Assembly (NCBI GenBank): GCA_027486725.1
Contig: JAIXOP010000009.1
Location: 1 to 64,000, forward strand
Direction of reading: 5' to 3'
Length of the DNA stretch: 64,000 nt
Origin: Burkholderiales bacterium
GTDB lineage: Bacteria; Pseudomonadota; Gammaproteobacteria; Burkholderiales; Burkholderiaceae_A
The notes below the pieces were generated by a model, which saw only the letters and a program-made list of their open reading frames with translations, was not told the origin of the DNA and did not search any database. This document shows positions 6,953-16,887 of the stretch, one piece after another. Both the position numbers and the translations under genes were made by a program. Within the stretch, counting starts at the first letter, position 1; every line of letters starts with the position of its first letter.

Positions 6953-8047
6953 TTAGACGTTGAACCGGAAATGCATCACATCTCCGTCCTTCACGATGTA
7001 TTCCTTGCCTTCCAGCCGCATCTTCCCCGCTTCTTTGGCGCCCACCTCGCCCTTGCAGGCGATGTAGTCGTCGAAGCCGATCACCTCGGCCCGGATAAAT
7101 CCGCGCTCGAAGTCGGTGTGGATCACGCCGGCTGCCTGGGGGGCGGTGGCGCCCACCTTCACCGTCCAGGCCCGCACCTCCTTGGGGCCGGCCGTGAAGT
7201 AGGTCTGCAGGCCCAGAAGCCCAAAGGCCGCGCGAATCAGCCGGTTCAGGCCGGGCTCCTGCATGCCCATGTCCGCCAGAAAAGCCATCTTGTCGGCATC
7301 GTCGAGCTCGGCAATCTCGGACTCGATGGACGCGCAGATCGCCACCACTGGCGCATTGCCCTGGGCCTTGGCGTATTCACGCAGGCGATCGAGGTGCGGG
7401 TTGTTCTCAAAGCCTGTCTCCGAGACATTCGCCACAAACATCGCGGGCTTGGCGGTGAGCAAGAAGAAGGGGCGAATCACCGCCATCTCTTCGGCATCCA
7501 GCCCCAGGCTGCGGATCGGCTTGGCCTCGTTCAGATGCGCCGTGCACTTCTCGAGCACGGCCGCCTGTTTCGCGGCCTCCTTGTCGCCCGAGCGCGCCAG
7601 CTTCTGCACCTTCATGAGCTGCTTTTCCACGCTGGCCAGGTCGGCCAGAGCCAGCTCGGTGGTGATGGTCTCGATGTCGGCGAGCGGATCCACCCGGCCA
7701 TTCACATGGATCACATTGCTGTCTTCAAAGCAGCGCACCACATTCACCACAGCATCGGTCTCGCGAATGTTGGCGAGGAACTGATTGCCCAGACCTTCGC
7801 CCTTGCTGGCTCCCGCGACCAGGCCCGCAATGTCGACAAACTCCACGGTCGCGGGCATCAGCCGCTCGGGCCTAACAATGCCGGCCAGGGCATCCAGCCT
7901 GGCGTCCGGCAGCTCCACGATGCCGGTGTTGGGCTCGATGGTGCAGAAGGGATAGTTCTCCGCCGCGATGCCCGCCTTGGTGAGCGCATTGAAGAGCGTG
8001 GATTTGCCCACATTGGGCAGGCCGACGATGCCGCATTGGAGTGCCAT
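6953..8047 (-). CDS. ychF: Redox-regulated ribosome-associated ATPase YchF (OLA1 family)
   Basis: This 364-residue Obg-like P-loop protein begins MALQCGIVG with the Walker A loop GLPNVGKST at 9–17. The switch region contains [20 protein letters not shown], where YchF proteins have a hydrophobic residue instead of the catalytic glutamine. The C-terminal TGS domain ends with [17 protein letters not shown]. YchF binds ribosomes and hydrolyses ATP rather than GTP. It is the last gene of prs–rplY–pth–ychF and starts three bases after the pth stop, so it probably belongs to that transcript. Length and start agree with the family. Confidence 0.97.
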   Translation of the reverse strand: MALQCGIVGLPNVGKSTLFNALTKAGIAAENYPFCTIEPNTGIVELPDARLDALAGIVRPERLMPATVEFVDIAGLVAGASKGEGLGNQFLANIRETDAVVNVVRCFEDSNVIHVNGRVDPLADIETITTELALADLASVEKQLMKVQKLARSGDKEAAKQAAVLEKCTAHLNEAKPIRSLGLDAEEMAVIRPFFLLTAKPAMFVANVSETGFENNPHLDRLREYAKAQGNAPVVAICASIESEIAELDDADKMAFLADMGMQEPGLNRLIRAAFGLLGLQTYFTAGPKEVRAWTVKVGATAPQAAGVIHTDFERGFIRAEVIGFDDYIACKGEVGAKEAGKMRLEGKEYIVKDGDVMHFRFNV

Positions 8048-8050
8048 GGA

Positions 8051-8680
8051 TCAGTCTTTCGAAGGAAGTGGGGAGGGGGCTGGCGCGTGCAATATTTTCT
8101 GCGCCGCCAGAGGGTCGATCAGCAATGTTCGGTGGGCATCGAGCGCGCGCTGGATGCAGGCATCGATGGCGGGCTGCTCGGCAGCGCTCGCCCGATGCAG
8201 CACGAAGTCGGCCACCCCCTGCTGCAGGCCCAGGCTGCGCGGATGGCCAATGCCGATGCGCAGCCGCCAGTAGGCCGGACTGCCCAGGTGCAGGTCGATG
8301 CTGCGCAGGCCGTTGTGGCCCGCATGGCCGCCACCCTTTTTGAGCTTGATGTCGCCCGGAGGGATGTCGAGCTCGTCGTGGGCGACCAGCAGGCTCTCGG
8401 GCTCGAGCCGATAAAAGCGCATAAAGGCGCCCACCGATTCGCCCGAGGCATTCATGAAGGTCTGAGGCTTCAAGAGCCAGACCGGCGCACTGCCTGGGCC
8501 CACGGCGCTCGCCGGGATCTTGGCCACCAGGGCCTGGTGCCGGCTGTCTTCCGAAAAGGCCTGTCCGTGCGCACGCGCCAGGGCATCACAAAACCAAAAC
8601 CCGGCGTTGTGCCGGGTCGGGTCGTAGCGGGGGCCTGGATTTCCCAGACCCGCCACCACAGAGATGGGGCCAGAAGCCAT
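8051..8680 (-). CDS. pth: Peptidyl-tRNA hydrolase
   Basis: This 209-residue enzyme releases peptidyl-tRNA that has dropped off the ribosome. The family signature [20 protein letters not shown] carries the catalytic His at 24. [10 protein letters not shown] and [16 protein letters not shown] carry the conserved Asn and Asp, and [12 protein letters not shown] follows. The frame is open to 8821, but the extra N-terminal residues overlap rplY in another frame and are not Pth-like, so the ATG at 8680 is taken. It lies between rplY (16 bp upstream) and ychF. Confidence 0.97.
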   Translation of the reverse strand: MASGPISVVAGLGNPGPRYDPTRHNAGFWFCDALARAHGQAFSEDSRHQALVAKIPASAVGPGSAPVWLLKPQTFMNASGESVGAFMRFYRLEPESLLVAHDELDIPPGDIKLKKGGGHAGHNGLRSIDLHLGSPAYWRLRIGIGHPRSLGLQQGVADFVLHRASAAEQPAIDACIQRALDAHRTLLIDPLAAQKILHAPAPSPLPSKD

Positions 8681-8696
8681 GCCCGGCCCCGAGGGC

Positions 8697-9311
8697 TTAG
8701 GCTGCGGGGGTGGCCGCTGCCGCTGCCTCGTCGCCGCCACCGACCTTCTGGGCGGTGACCACCACGGGGTTGTCCTGGCCATGCAGCACCAGGGAGACAC
8801 CAGCGGGCAGCTTGAGGTCACGGGCGTGGATGGAGTGGCCCACGGTCAGACCAGACAGATCCACCTCGATGAACTCGGGCAGGTCCTTGGGCAGGCAGCT
8901 GACTTCCACCTCGTTCATCACGTGGTTGACCACGGCGGCGTCTTTCTTGACTGCCGGCGAGACCTCGGCGCCCACAAAGTGCAGGGGCACGCGGGTGTGC
9001 AGCTTCTGGTTGGCATCCACGCGCTGGAAGTCGATGTGCAGCACCTGCTGCTTGTAGGGGTGCATCTGGAAATCGCGCAGGATGACCTGCTCGGATTTGC
9101 CGTCGAGCTCGAGATCGAGGATGTGGCTGTGGAAGGCCTCGATGCGCAGGGCGAGCAGGATGGGGTTGTGGTCCATCTCGATGGAGACGGGGGCGGTGGT
9201 TCCGCCATAAACGATGCCAGGCACCTTGTTCGCACGGCGGAGGCGGCGGCTCGCACTCGACCCCTCAACCGAACGACGACTGGCCACGACTTTGGACGTG
9301 GAGATTTTCAT
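8697..9311 (-). CDS. rplY: 50S ribosomal protein L25 (general stress protein Ctc form)
   Basis: This 204-residue protein is the long, two-domain CTC form of L25 that binds 5S rRNA. The N-terminal L25 domain (about 1–95) includes [16 protein letters not shown] and the [20 protein letters not shown] segment. The C-terminal beta domain (about 100–190) includes [23 protein letters not shown]. The alanine-rich tail is typical of Burkholderiales. It lies between prs and pth, as in that order. The 86-bp gap to prs shows no clear terminator. Confidence 0.96.
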   Translation of the reverse strand: MKISTSKVVASRRSVEGSSASRRLRRANKVPGIVYGGTTAPVSIEMDHNPILLALRIEAFHSHILDLELDGKSEQVILRDFQMHPYKQQVLHIDFQRVDANQKLHTRVPLHFVGAEVSPAVKKDAAVVNHVMNEVEVSCLPKDLPEFIEVDLSGLTVGHSIHARDLKLPAGVSLVLHGQDNPVVVTAQKVGGGDEAAAAATPAA

Positions 9312-9397
9312 GATGATCTTTCAAAAGGTTGGGAAATTCCGCCGGGCCGCGACCAGCCCAACGGAACCGCGGATTATAGCCGCAGAACGCCTGGGGG

Positions 9398-10375
9398 CTA
9401 CTCGAGAAAGAGGGAGCTGACCGAATCGCTCTTGGCGATGCGCACGATGGTCTCGGCAAGCAGCGCCGAGCAGCTGATCGAGCGAATGCGGGTCGAGGCC
9501 GCGGCCTCTTCCGACAGGGGGATGGTGTCGGTGACCACCAGCTCATCGAGCGGGCTGTCTTCGACCCGATGCACGGCACCGCCCGAGAGCACGCCGTGGG
9601 TGCAATAGGCGATGACTTTCTCTGCGCCATGATTCTTCAGGGCCCCGGCCGCCTTCACCAGCGTGCCCGCGGTGTCGACCATGTCGTCCATGATCAGACA
9701 GGTGCGGCCCGACACATCGCCAATGATGTTCATCACCTCCGAGACATTGGCCTTGGGCCGGCGCTTGTCGATGATGGCCAGGTCGGTGTCGAGCTCCTTG
9801 GCAAAGGCGCGCGCGCGCACGACCCCGCCCACGTCGGGCGAGACCACCATCAGGTTCTGATAATCGTGCTTCCACACATCCGCCAGGATGATCGGCGCGG
9901 CATAGATGTTGTCCACCGGGATGTCGAAGAAGCCCTGAATCTGGTCGGAATGCAGGTCCATCGTGAGGATGCGATCCACACCCGCAGCCTGGAGCATGTT
10001 GGCAATGACTTTGGCGCTGATGGGCACCCGGGCCGAGCGCACTCGGCGGTCTTGGCGCGCATAGCCGAAGTAGGGGATCGCTGCAGTGATGCGGCCGGCC
10101 GAGGCGCGGCGCAGGGCATCCACCATCAGCATCACTTCCATGAGGTTGTCGTTGGCGGGCGCGCAGGTGCTCTGCAGCACAAACACATCGCGGCCACGCA
10201 CGTGTTCCAGAATTTCCACGGTGGCCTCGCCATCGCTGAAGCGGGCCACGGTGGCCCGGCCAATCGGCAGGCCCAGATGTCGAGACACATCGGCCGCCAG
10301 GCGCGGATTCGCGTTGCCGGTGAAGAGCATGATCGACTCGGGCGATCCAGGGTTCACGGGCAGGCGGTTGTTCAT
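9398..10375 (-). CDS. prs: Ribose-phosphate pyrophosphokinase
   Basis: This 325-residue enzyme makes PRPP from ribose 5-phosphate and ATP for purine, pyrimidine, histidine and NAD synthesis. It has the ATP-loop region [31 protein letters not shown], and the metal/ribose motif [13 protein letters not shown]. The PRPP-binding loop is [14 protein letters not shown]. The start at 10375 gives a slightly long N-terminus; a second methionine at residue 16 (MLFTGNANP) matches the start of the conserved domain. It lies directly downstream of tRNA-Gln, as in other Burkholderiales, and supplies the substrate used by HisG elsewhere in this window. Confidence 0.96.
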   Translation of the reverse strand: MNNRLPVNPGSPESIMLFTGNANPRLAADVSRHLGLPIGRATVARFSDGEATVEILEHVRGRDVFVLQSTCAPANDNLMEVMLMVDALRRASAGRITAAIPYFGYARQDRRVRSARVPISAKVIANMLQAAGVDRILTMDLHSDQIQGFFDIPVDNIYAAPIILADVWKHDYQNLMVVSPDVGGVVRARAFAKELDTDLAIIDKRRPKANVSEVMNIIGDVSGRTCLIMDDMVDTAGTLVKAAGALKNHGAEKVIAYCTHGVLSGGAVHRVEDSPLDELVVTDTIPLSEEAAASTRIRSISCSALLAETIVRIAKSDSVSSLFLE

Positions 10376-10408
10376 GAAGGGGCTCGGGCTGGCACAGGCG
10401 TGGAGGGG

Positions 10409-10485
10409 TGGCTGGGGAGGAAGGACTCGAACCCTCGCATGCCGGAATCAAAATCCGGTGCCTTAACCAACTTGGCGACTCCCCA
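10409..10485 (-). tRNA. tRNA-Gln (anticodon UUG)
   Basis: The minus strand folds into a standard cloverleaf. The acceptor stem is TGGGGAG/CTCCCCA, the anticodon stem is CCGGA/TCCGG with loop TTTTGAT (anticodon TTG), and the T loop is TTCGAGT. The discriminator G is followed by an encoded CCA. It lies between ispE and prs, the usual Burkholderiales position. Confidence 0.97.
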
Positions 10486-10547
10486 CCGAGCGCCGAATTA
10501 TAACCGCAAGTCATCGGCGCACGGTTTGCGCCGGGCGGGGCCGCCGT

Positions 10548-11438
10548 CTAGGCCGGGGCCCGCAGCAAAGGCTCGCAGGTGCGCAGGCTGCAGGCCATCC
10601 CCCAGCGGCTCGCCATGGCGCGCAGCCGGGGCAGGGCGTCGTCGGCCTGGCGCGGGCTGGCCATGAGGGCAAAGCATGCCCCACCGCTGCCGCTCATGGC
10701 GATCTTGATCGCTGCATCGCCGAGCACCTCGTGAAGCAGGTCCAGGGCCTGCCCCACTGCAGGAAAGAGACGCCGCGCGACCGGCTGCAGGGCGTTGCTT
10801 CCCTGGCTCAGGCCATCGAGCTCGAGCGCCTCGGGCCAGGGGCTGGGCATGGGGTCGTGGTCGCGCACCAGCGCAGGGTCCTGGAAGATGGTGGCGGTGG
10901 GCACCGACACCTCAGGCACCAGCAGCAGCAAGCCAAAGCCTGGCAGAGCCACTGGCTGGCGCACCTCGCCGATGCCCCCCACCCAGCTTGGCCGGGGGTC
11001 CAGGAAAAATGGCACGTCGGCGCCCAGCGAGATCGCCACCGACTCCAGCAGACGGCGCGGCGCCTCGACATCCCAGAGCCGCAGCAGCCCGCGCATCACC
11101 GCCGCCGCATCCGAGCTGCCGCCGCCGAGTCCTGCACCATGGGGCAGGTGCTTGCGGATCTCGATGTCCGCGCCCGGCAGCGGGCCAGGGCCGAAGGCAC
11201 CCGCCTCGGCCAGGGCAGAGCGCAGCGCCTGCGCCGCCCGCAGCCCAAGGTCCTCGTACTCGGGCCAGGCCATCGCGCCAATGCGCCGCAGCTCGCCCGG
11301 AACGCTGGCCTCGCGCAGCAGGACCTCATCGCACCAGTCGATCGGAACGAAGAGACTCTCCAGCAGGTGGTAGCCATCGGGCCGTCGCCCCGTGATGTGC
11401 AGAAAGAGGTTGATCTTGGCCGGGGCAAGAATGCGCAT
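10548..11438 (-). CDS. ispE: 4-diphosphocytidyl-2-C-methyl-D-erythritol kinase
   Basis: This 296-residue GHMP kinase carries out the fourth step of the MEP isoprenoid pathway, phosphorylating CDP-ME. MRILAPAKINLFLHITGRRPDGYH is the family N-terminus. The ATP-binding loop is LPHGAGLGGGSSDAA and the C-terminal GHMP motif is KIAMSGSGGACFAL. The open frame runs up to 11654, but those extra residues overlap lolB and are not conserved, so the ATG at 11438 is used. It ends 62 bp before tRNA-Gln, with lolB 10 bp upstream. Confidence 0.96.
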   Translation of the reverse strand: MRILAPAKINLFLHITGRRPDGYHLLESLFVPIDWCDEVLLREASVPGELRRIGAMAWPEYEDLGLRAAQALRSALAEAGAFGPGPLPGADIEIRKHLPHGAGLGGGSSDAAAVMRGLLRLWDVEAPRRLLESVAISLGADVPFFLDPRPSWVGGIGEVRQPVALPGFGLLLLVPEVSVPTATIFQDPALVRDHDPMPSPWPEALELDGLSQGSNALQPVARRLFPAVGQALDLLHEVLGDAAIKIAMSGSGGACFALMASPRQADDALPRLRAMASRWGMACSLRTCEPLLRAPA

Positions 11439-11448
11439 GCGAATGGGC

Positions 11449-11973
11449 TCAGTCGGCGTCGGCCAGAAGCCGCAGGCGCAGAGGTCCGCGCGGTGTGGGC
11501 TCGATGGCCTGAAAGGGCTCGGCTCGGGCAACCAGCAGGTGGGCGACGCCCCGATCGAGCGCACTGCCCAAGCGCGGCCACTCCGAGGCAGACAGGCCGA
11601 GCTGAGACTGCGACACCTCCTCGAGGCGCGCCGTGGGCACAGGTTGGCCTGCACCGTCGGTGAGGAGCCATCCGCCGGCTGCCCTCAGCAGTCCGGCGCG
11701 CACCACGCCCAGCGGGTCCATCAGCCAGAAGCGTTGCTCGCCATTGTCTTGGGCCAAAAGCTCAAACCGGCCCGAGACGGGCTCGGCCACCGCCTCGCCA
11801 GAGATGGCAAAACGGCCCGTGCGCACGGCAAGCCCCGGCTGCTCGGCGGTTCGGGTGCTCGCGCATCCGGTGAGCGTGAGGGCTGGGCCAAGGGTGGACA
11901 GAAGGGCTGGCACAAGGCCCAGGCCCAACACCCATCGACGCCGTGCGGCGTCAGGGCCGGTCGCTGCGCCCAT
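11449..11973 (-). CDS. lolB: Outer-membrane lipoprotein insertion protein LolB
   Basis: From the ATG at 11973 this is a 174-residue lipoprotein. It has an arginine-rich start (AARRRW), a hydrophobic segment, and a lipobox LTGC with the acylated Cys at 37. The mature part has the LolB pattern RTGRFAISGEAVAEPVSGRFELL and a later YD-free C-terminal half ending PLRLRLLADAD. LolB receives lipoproteins from LolA and inserts them in the outer membrane. It overlaps the upstream TPR gene by 23 bp and precedes ispE, the standard neighbour. Identity rests on lipobox, length and position more than on strong motifs. Confidence 0.85.
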   Translation of the reverse strand: MGAATGPDAARRRWVLGLGLVPALLSTLGPALTLTGCASTRTAEQPGLAVRTGRFAISGEAVAEPVSGRFELLAQDNGEQRFWLMDPLGVVRAGLLRAAGGWLLTDGAGQPVPTARLEEVSQSQLGLSASEWPRLGSALDRGVAHLLVARAEPFQAIEPTPRGPLRLRLLADAD

Positions 11974-13018
11974 GGTCCATGCCCGCAAAGGCCTCGGGAG
12001 GAATGCCCAGTCGCGCCAGGGTGGCCAGAAGGGCAGGATGGCGGGGATGGGTGATGAGGGCCATGTGCCAGACCAGGGCAGCGCGGTCGCGTTGCCCCAC
12101 CGACCAGAGCACCTCGCCGAAGTGGGCGGCGATCTCGGGGTCGGCGGCCTTCTGGTGGGCCTTGGAGAGCCAGGTCAGGGCATCGCGGATGCGCCCCTGG
12201 CGATAGGCCACCCAGCCCATGCTGTCCTCGATGTGGGCCTGGCCAGGGGCCAGACGGTTGGCGGATTCGATGAGCTCTTGGGCCTCGTCGAGCTGCACAT
12301 TGCGGTCGGCCAGGCTGTAGCCGAGGGCGTTGCGGGCCTGCGCATCCTGGGGCCTCTCGGCGATGAGCTCGCGCAGGATGCGCTCCATCGCGGCCACATC
12401 ACCGGCGCGCTCGAGCAGCAGGGCGCGCGTATAGCGAACGCTGGGCAGGGCCGCGTGCGGCTGGGCCACCGAGTCGAAGATCTCGAGGCTCCGGCGGGCC
12501 TGGTCGGTCTGCCTGACCAGGCCATCGAGTTCGCCATAGAAATCATTCAGGGCCTCGGGGCCAGCCTGGGCGGCCAGATCGCGGCGCGCGGTCAGCGAGG
12601 TGAGCAGGTCGGAGCGGCGATCGAGCAGCAGCCGAAGGTAGTCGAGCGTCGCCTGGGCCTCGCCGTTGCTGGGTTCCAGCGCCAGCCAGCGGCGCGCCAT
12701 GCCCAGCGCACCGGACCGGTCGCCAATGGCCACCAGCAGAACGACCGCCTTCTGGGCCGCGCGGGGATCGGTGCTGCCCTCGGCAAGCCGCTCATAGGCA
12801 CGGGCAGCCAACACGGTGTTGCCGGTCTGCTGGGCCATCTCGGCCACCAGCAGCTGGTAGAGGGTCTCGGCCGAGACCGCTGCCTGTGCAGGCCGCACCG
12901 ACGCCACAGCGGCCAGCACCAGGAGCACCGCAGGCAGAATCCGTGGCAGCAGAATGGCCCGCACCCAGAGCCCATAATCTCGCCGATGCATATCCAACAC
13001 CCAGGGTTTTGTCTCCAT
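11951..13018 (-). CDS. Secreted tetratricopeptide repeat protein
   Basis: From the ATG at 13018 this is 355 residues. A signal peptide is visible (RAILLPRILPAVLLVLAAV... ending RPAQA), so the mature protein is probably periplasmic. Several TPR-like helical pairs follow, for example AARAYERLAEGSTDPRAAQKA, DAQARNALGYSLADRNVQLDEA and DSMGWVAYRQGRIRDALTWL. Proteins of this type precede lolB in most Burkholderiales, but their function is not established. A shorter start at 12991 (MHRRDYG) would still keep the signal peptide. The gene is divergent from mutM with a 38-bp gap that must hold both promoters. Confidence 0.85.
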   Translation of the reverse strand: METKPWVLDMHRRDYGLWVRAILLPRILPAVLLVLAAVASVRPAQAAVSAETLYQLLVAEMAQQTGNTVLAARAYERLAEGSTDPRAAQKAVVLLVAIGDRSGALGMARRWLALEPSNGEAQATLDYLRLLLDRRSDLLTSLTARRDLAAQAGPEALNDFYGELDGLVRQTDQARRSLEIFDSVAQPHAALPSVRYTRALLLERAGDVAAMERILRELIAERPQDAQARNALGYSLADRNVQLDEAQELIESANRLAPGQAHIEDSMGWVAYRQGRIRDALTWLSKAHQKAADPEIAAHFGEVLWSVGQRDRAALVWHMALITHPRHPALLATLARLGIPPEAFAGMDHGRSDRP

Positions 13019-13056
13019 GCCAAAGAGTAGAGCAGAAGAATCCCTCCGGGGGGGCC

Positions 13057-13896
13057 ATGCCTGAGCTGCCCGAGGTGGAAGTGGTGGTGCGGGGCCTTGC
13101 GGCCTCCCGCCTACCGGGCCAGAGGGTCCAGACAGTCTGGGGCAGTGGCCTGGCACTGCGCCATGCAACGGCCTCGGCCGAGGCCCTTGCACCCCTGGTG
13201 GGCCAGCGCCTGCAGCGCGTCGAGCGGAGAGCCAAGTCGATTTTTCTGGCCTTCGATCGGCACTGGCTGGTGGTGCACTTGGGCATGACCGGCACGCTCC
13301 AGGCCTTGGACCAACCCGCACCACTGCCCCACACGCACCTCCGGATTCACTTCGGGCAGGGACTGCTGCAGTTTGCCGATCCCCGCCGCTTCGGCGATGC
13401 GCGGCTGTATCCGCGCGGGCCGGGTGCAGAGGAGGCGCTGCCCACCGAGGCGCTGGGGGCATCGGCCCGCGGCATGGAGCCCCTGTCCGAGGACTTCACC
13501 CCCGAGGCCTTCATCGCCGCGGCGCAGGGCGTGCGGCAGGCGATCAAGCCCTGGCTCATGACCGGACAGGCGGTGGTGGGGGTGGGCAACATCTACGCAT
13601 CCGAGGCCCTGTTTGCGGCGGGCATTTCTCCCCTGCGGGCAGCGGGGCGGGTCTCGGCTCAGCGCATGGCCGATCTCCATGGCCACATTCGGCGCATCCT
13701 CGCCGATGCCATCGAGGCTGGGGGCAGCACGCTGCGCGACTTCCGCGATGCCCAAGGGGCTGAGGGCCGCTACGGCGGCGCCCACCGCGTCTACGATCAA
13801 GCCGGCGCGGCCTGTCCCCGCTGCATGCAGGCCACCCTGCGCCGAATCGTTCAGGCCCAGCGCTCCACCTTCTACTGCCCCCGCTGCCAACGCTGA
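13057..13896 (+). CDS. mutM: Formamidopyrimidine-DNA glycosylase
   Basis: This 279-residue enzyme starts MPELPEVEVVVRGL, so P2 and E3 provide the catalytic N-terminus after methionine removal. KSIFLAF carries the conserved lysine and VGNIYASEALF the DNA-binding helix. The C-terminal zinc finger is C-P-R-C with a second C-P-R-C near the end. It removes 8-oxoguanine and other oxidised purines. Its stop overlaps the start of mutY by one base (TGATG), so the two oxidised-guanine repair enzymes are coupled. Confidence 0.98.
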   Translation: MPELPEVEVVVRGLAASRLPGQRVQTVWGSGLALRHATASAEALAPLVGQRLQRVERRAKSIFLAFDRHWLVVHLGMTGTLQALDQPAPLPHTHLRIHFGQGLLQFADPRRFGDARLYPRGPGAEEALPTEALGASARGMEPLSEDFTPEAFIAAAQGVRQAIKPWLMTGQAVVGVGNIYASEALFAAGISPLRAAGRVSAQRMADLHGHIRRILADAIEAGGSTLRDFRDAQGAEGRYGGAHRVYDQAGAACPRCMQATLRRIVQAQRSTFYCPRCQR

Positions 13897-15032
13897 TGGA
13901 TCGCGCGCCCTCGAATTCAAAGGCTTCCACGATGGCCTTTGCCGAGCGGGTGCTCGCCTGGGGTGCGGCCCACGGCCGACGCGGGCTCCCATGGCAGCCT
14001 GTGGCCGGGGTGGCGAATCCGTATTGGGTCTGGCTCTCGGAGGTCATGCTGCAGCAGACCCAGGTGGCCACCGTCTTGCCGGCCTTCGAGCGCTTCATCG
14101 CGCGATTCCCGCGGGTGGAGGACCTTGCCCAGGCGGAGGAGGCCGAGGTCCTTGGCCAGTGGAGTGGTCTGGGCTACTACGCGCGGGCCCGCAACCTGCA
14201 TCGTGCTGCCCAGACCGTGGTCAAGGCCATGGGTGCGCGGGCCTCGGGGGGCGCAGGCCTGTGGCCCCAGAGCGCTGCCGACTGGGAGTCTCTGCCGGGG
14301 ATTGGGCGCAGCACTGCGGCTGCGCTGGCGTCGGTGGTTCAGGGCGAGCGGGCGGCCATTCTCGATGGCAATCTCAAGCGCCTTCTGGCTCGCCACACCG
14401 GCTGCGATCTGCCTTGGGGCAGCGAGGCGCTCACGCGCGCGCTCTGGCCCGTCGCCGAGGCGCGCCTGCCCGAGGTGCTGCCCGATCCCCAGGCCCAGCG
14501 CGAGCGCATGCAGGGCTACACGCAGAGCATGATGGATCTGGGCGCCCTGGTCTGCACACCTCGGCGCCCGCGGTGCGAGGCCTGCCCGGTGGCCGCCGAT
14601 TGTGTGGCGCTGGCCGAGGGCCGCACCCTCGAGCTGCCCCGGCCCAAGGCCGTGCGGCAGCGGCCCACGGTGGCCATCGAGTGGGGCCTGGTGGCCGATG
14701 CGGGTGGGGTGCTGCTTGCGCAGAACCCACCCACGGGCGTCTGGGCTGGCCTCTGGGTGCTGCCGGATTGGTCGGTGGTGTCGCGCCTCGCGCCGACCGA
14801 GTCGATGGCGGCTCAGCCCTGGCAGGAGCTCACCCATCTGCTCACCCACCGCCGCCTGGAGATTCGTGTCTGGCGGCCGCAGGCCTTGGTCGAGGGCGCC
14901 GATGGCCATGCAGTGGATGGGGGCGTGGGCCTTCAGCGCTGGGCCTGGCCCGAGGCCCTCACGCTCGGCATTCCAACCCCGGTCCGGCGCCTTCTGGTGC
15001 AGGCGGCGCGCGACCTCGGCGTCGAGCCCTAG
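13896..15032 (+). CDS. mutY: A/G-specific adenine glycosylase
   Basis: This 378-residue enzyme removes adenine opposite 8-oxoguanine. EVMLQQTQVATV, the helix-hairpin-helix LPGIGRSTAAALAS and ILDGNLKRLLAR with the catalytic Asp are visible. A [4Fe-4S] cluster motif follows as C-x6-C-x2-C-x5-C (CTPRRPRCEACPVAADC). The C-terminal NUDIX-like domain that reads 8-oxoG spans about 250–370. Translation is coupled to mutM. The 3' end overlaps the convergent rapZ by four bases. Confidence 0.97.
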   Translation: MDRAPSNSKASTMAFAERVLAWGAAHGRRGLPWQPVAGVANPYWVWLSEVMLQQTQVATVLPAFERFIARFPRVEDLAQAEEAEVLGQWSGLGYYARARNLHRAAQTVVKAMGARASGGAGLWPQSAADWESLPGIGRSTAAALASVVQGERAAILDGNLKRLLARHTGCDLPWGSEALTRALWPVAEARLPEVLPDPQAQRERMQGYTQSMMDLGALVCTPRRPRCEACPVAADCVALAEGRTLELPRPKAVRQRPTVAIEWGLVADAGGVLLAQNPPTGVWAGLWVLPDWSVVSRLAPTESMAAQPWQELTHLLTHRRLEIRVWRPQALVEGADGHAVDGGVGLQRWAWPEALTLGIPTPVRRLLVQAARDLGVEP

Positions 15033-15916
15033 CCCCGGGGGCTGGGGCGCCCAATCAGGGCGCGGTGGCGGGTGATGGTGGAGAAGTCCGAGGAAAACTG
15101 CCGGGCCAGCTGCTCGGCGATGTAGACCGAGCGGTGCTGTCCACCGGTGCAGCCCACCGATACGGTGAAGGCACTGCGTGGCTCGTTGGCGTACTGCGGC
15201 AGCCAGGCCTCGAGAAAGCCAGCAATGTGGGCGCGCATGCGCTGCACCTCGGGCTCTGCGTCCAGAAACCCAGCCACCGCGGCATCCATCCCACTCAGGG
15301 GCCGAAGTTCGGGGCTGTAGTGCGGGTTGGGCAGGCACCGCACATCGAAGACCAGGTCGGAGTCGAGGGGGATGCCCGCCTTGAACGAAAACGATTGGAA
15401 GGTGATGAGCATTCCGACCCCGGTCAGCTGAAGCCGTTGGCGCACCAGGGCCCGCAGGTCGGCGGCCTTGAGGTCGGACGTGTCGATCATTTCCCCCAGG
15501 CCCCGAAGCCCCTCGATGATCTCGCGCTCGGCCTCGATGCATTCGATCAGGGGGGTGGCCTCGCCCAGTCCGCGCGAGGCATGCAGGCCGCGCAGGCTCA
15601 GTGGGTGTCGGCGCCGAGTCTCCGAGAACCGGTGGATGAGCACATCCGAGCGGGCGGTCAGCAGCAGGGCGGTGACCTCCACATCGTTGGCCCGCAGTGC
15701 ATCGACGTGGGGCCGGAGCGTTCGAAGGTCTTCGCCGTTGCGCACATCGACCGCCACCGCCACCTGGGTGATGCCATCGCCCTGCAGCCGCTCGACCAAG
15801 GCGGGCACCTGGGACAGCGGGAGGTTGTCCACGCAGTAGAAGTCGGCGTCTTCCAGAACGTGCAGCACCACCGACTTGCCCGAGCCACTCATGCCGCTCA
15901 CCAGAACGAGCCTCAC
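15029..15916 (-). CDS. rapZ: RNase adapter protein RapZ
   Basis: This 295-residue P-loop protein has Walker A GMSGSGKS at 8–15 and FYCVDNLP shortly after. The C-terminal domain contains [19 protein letters not shown] and [14 protein letters not shown], all RapZ signatures. In enterobacteria it binds GlcN6P and directs RNase E to GlmZ; the role in betaproteobacteria is less clear. It overlaps hprK by four bases in the order ptsN–hprK–rapZ, placing it with the nitrogen PTS. Confidence 0.96.
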   Translation of the reverse strand: MRLVLVSGMSGSGKSVVLHVLEDADFYCVDNLPLSQVPALVERLQGDGITQVAVAVDVRNGEDLRTLRPHVDALRANDVEVTALLLTARSDVLIHRFSETRRRHPLSLRGLHASRGLGEATPLIECIEAEREIIEGLRGLGEMIDTSDLKAADLRALVRQRLQLTGVGMLITFQSFSFKAGIPLDSDLVFDVRCLPNPHYSPELRPLSGMDAAVAGFLDAEPEVQRMRAHIAGFLEAWLPQYANEPRSAFTVSVGCTGGQHRSVYIAEQLARQFSSDFSTITRHRALIGRPSPRG

Positions 15917-16842
15917 GGGGCGCCCCCTTGATCCATGGCAGCGCGCTGGCGCTCCATAAAGATTTTCATCGTGTCGATCCCACGCAGCTGCATGACGGTG
16001 CTGCGCACTGCCGCCTCCACCAGCACCGCGAGGTTGCGGCCCGCAGCCACCGGGATGACCACCTTGCGAATCGACATCCCCAGCACATCCTCGCTGAGGG
16101 CTTCCAGCGGCAGCCGCTCGTATTCATCGATGGCCGAGCGTCGCACCAGATTGACGATGAGCCGCAGGCGCATCTTCCGGCGCACGCTGGTCTCGCCAAA
16201 AATGGTGCAGATGTCGAGCAGGCCCAGGCCACGCACCTCGATGAGATTCTGCAGAAGTGCCGGGGCGCGCCCCTCGATCACGTCCGGCGCAATGCGCGAC
16301 ATCTCCACCGCATCGTCGGCCACCAGTCCGTGGCCGCGGGTGACGAGCTCCAATGCCAGCTCGCTTTTGCCCAGCCCCGACTCCCCTGTGATCAGCACCC
16401 CCAGGCCCAGCACATCCATGAAGACGCCGTGGAGGGTGGCCTTGGGCGCGAGAAACTTGCCCAGCTGCAGGCGCATGAGGTCGATCATGCGCGCGGCCGG
16501 CAGCATGCTGCGCAACAGCGGAAGCTGGGCGCGCTCGCAGGATTCGTAGAGCACAGCGGGGGGCACCAGGCCATCGGCCACGATCATGGCTGGGGGGCCG
16601 CCCGAGATCAGCTCGGCCGTCAGGTAAGAGCGGCGCTGGGGGTCGAGTCGTTCGTAATACTGGATTTCCGCCTCGCCCAGCACCTGGATTCGATAGGGGT
16701 GGATGAGGTTGAGGTGGCCCACGATGTCGCTGCTCTCGAACGACGGGCCACTGATGTGGCGATGGCCTCCGTCGAGGCCCGCGACCCAGGTGAGCTTCAG
16801 GAAGCCTTTCTGGGCCTCGTAGAACTGTTGGACGTTGAGCAT
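15913..16842 (-). CDS. hprK: HPr kinase/phosphorylase
   Basis: This 309-residue enzyme phosphorylates and dephosphorylates a serine of HPr-type PTS proteins. The conserved H138 (LHGVFMDV), Walker A GESGLGKS at 153–160 and the DDAVEMSRI segment are visible. The family signature [10 protein letters not shown] follows. In proteobacteria that lack sugar PTS transporters, HprK acts within a PTS relay with PtsN. It lies between ptsN (45 bp upstream) and rapZ. Confidence 0.97.
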   Translation of the reverse strand: MLNVQQFYEAQKGFLKLTWVAGLDGGHRHISGPSFESSDIVGHLNLIHPYRIQVLGEAEIQYYERLDPQRRSYLTAELISGGPPAMIVADGLVPPAVLYESCERAQLPLLRSMLPAARMIDLMRLQLGKFLAPKATLHGVFMDVLGLGVLITGESGLGKSELALELVTRGHGLVADDAVEMSRIAPDVIEGRAPALLQNLIEVRGLGLLDICTIFGETSVRRKMRLRLIVNLVRRSAIDEYERLPLEALSEDVLGMSIRKVVIPVAAGRNLAVLVEAAVRSTVMQLRGIDTMKIFMERQRAAMDQGGAP

Positions 16843-16887
16843 GGCCGCAGGTCCGGGGGCAGTCGTGCCAAGGCGGCAGTGGCGGGC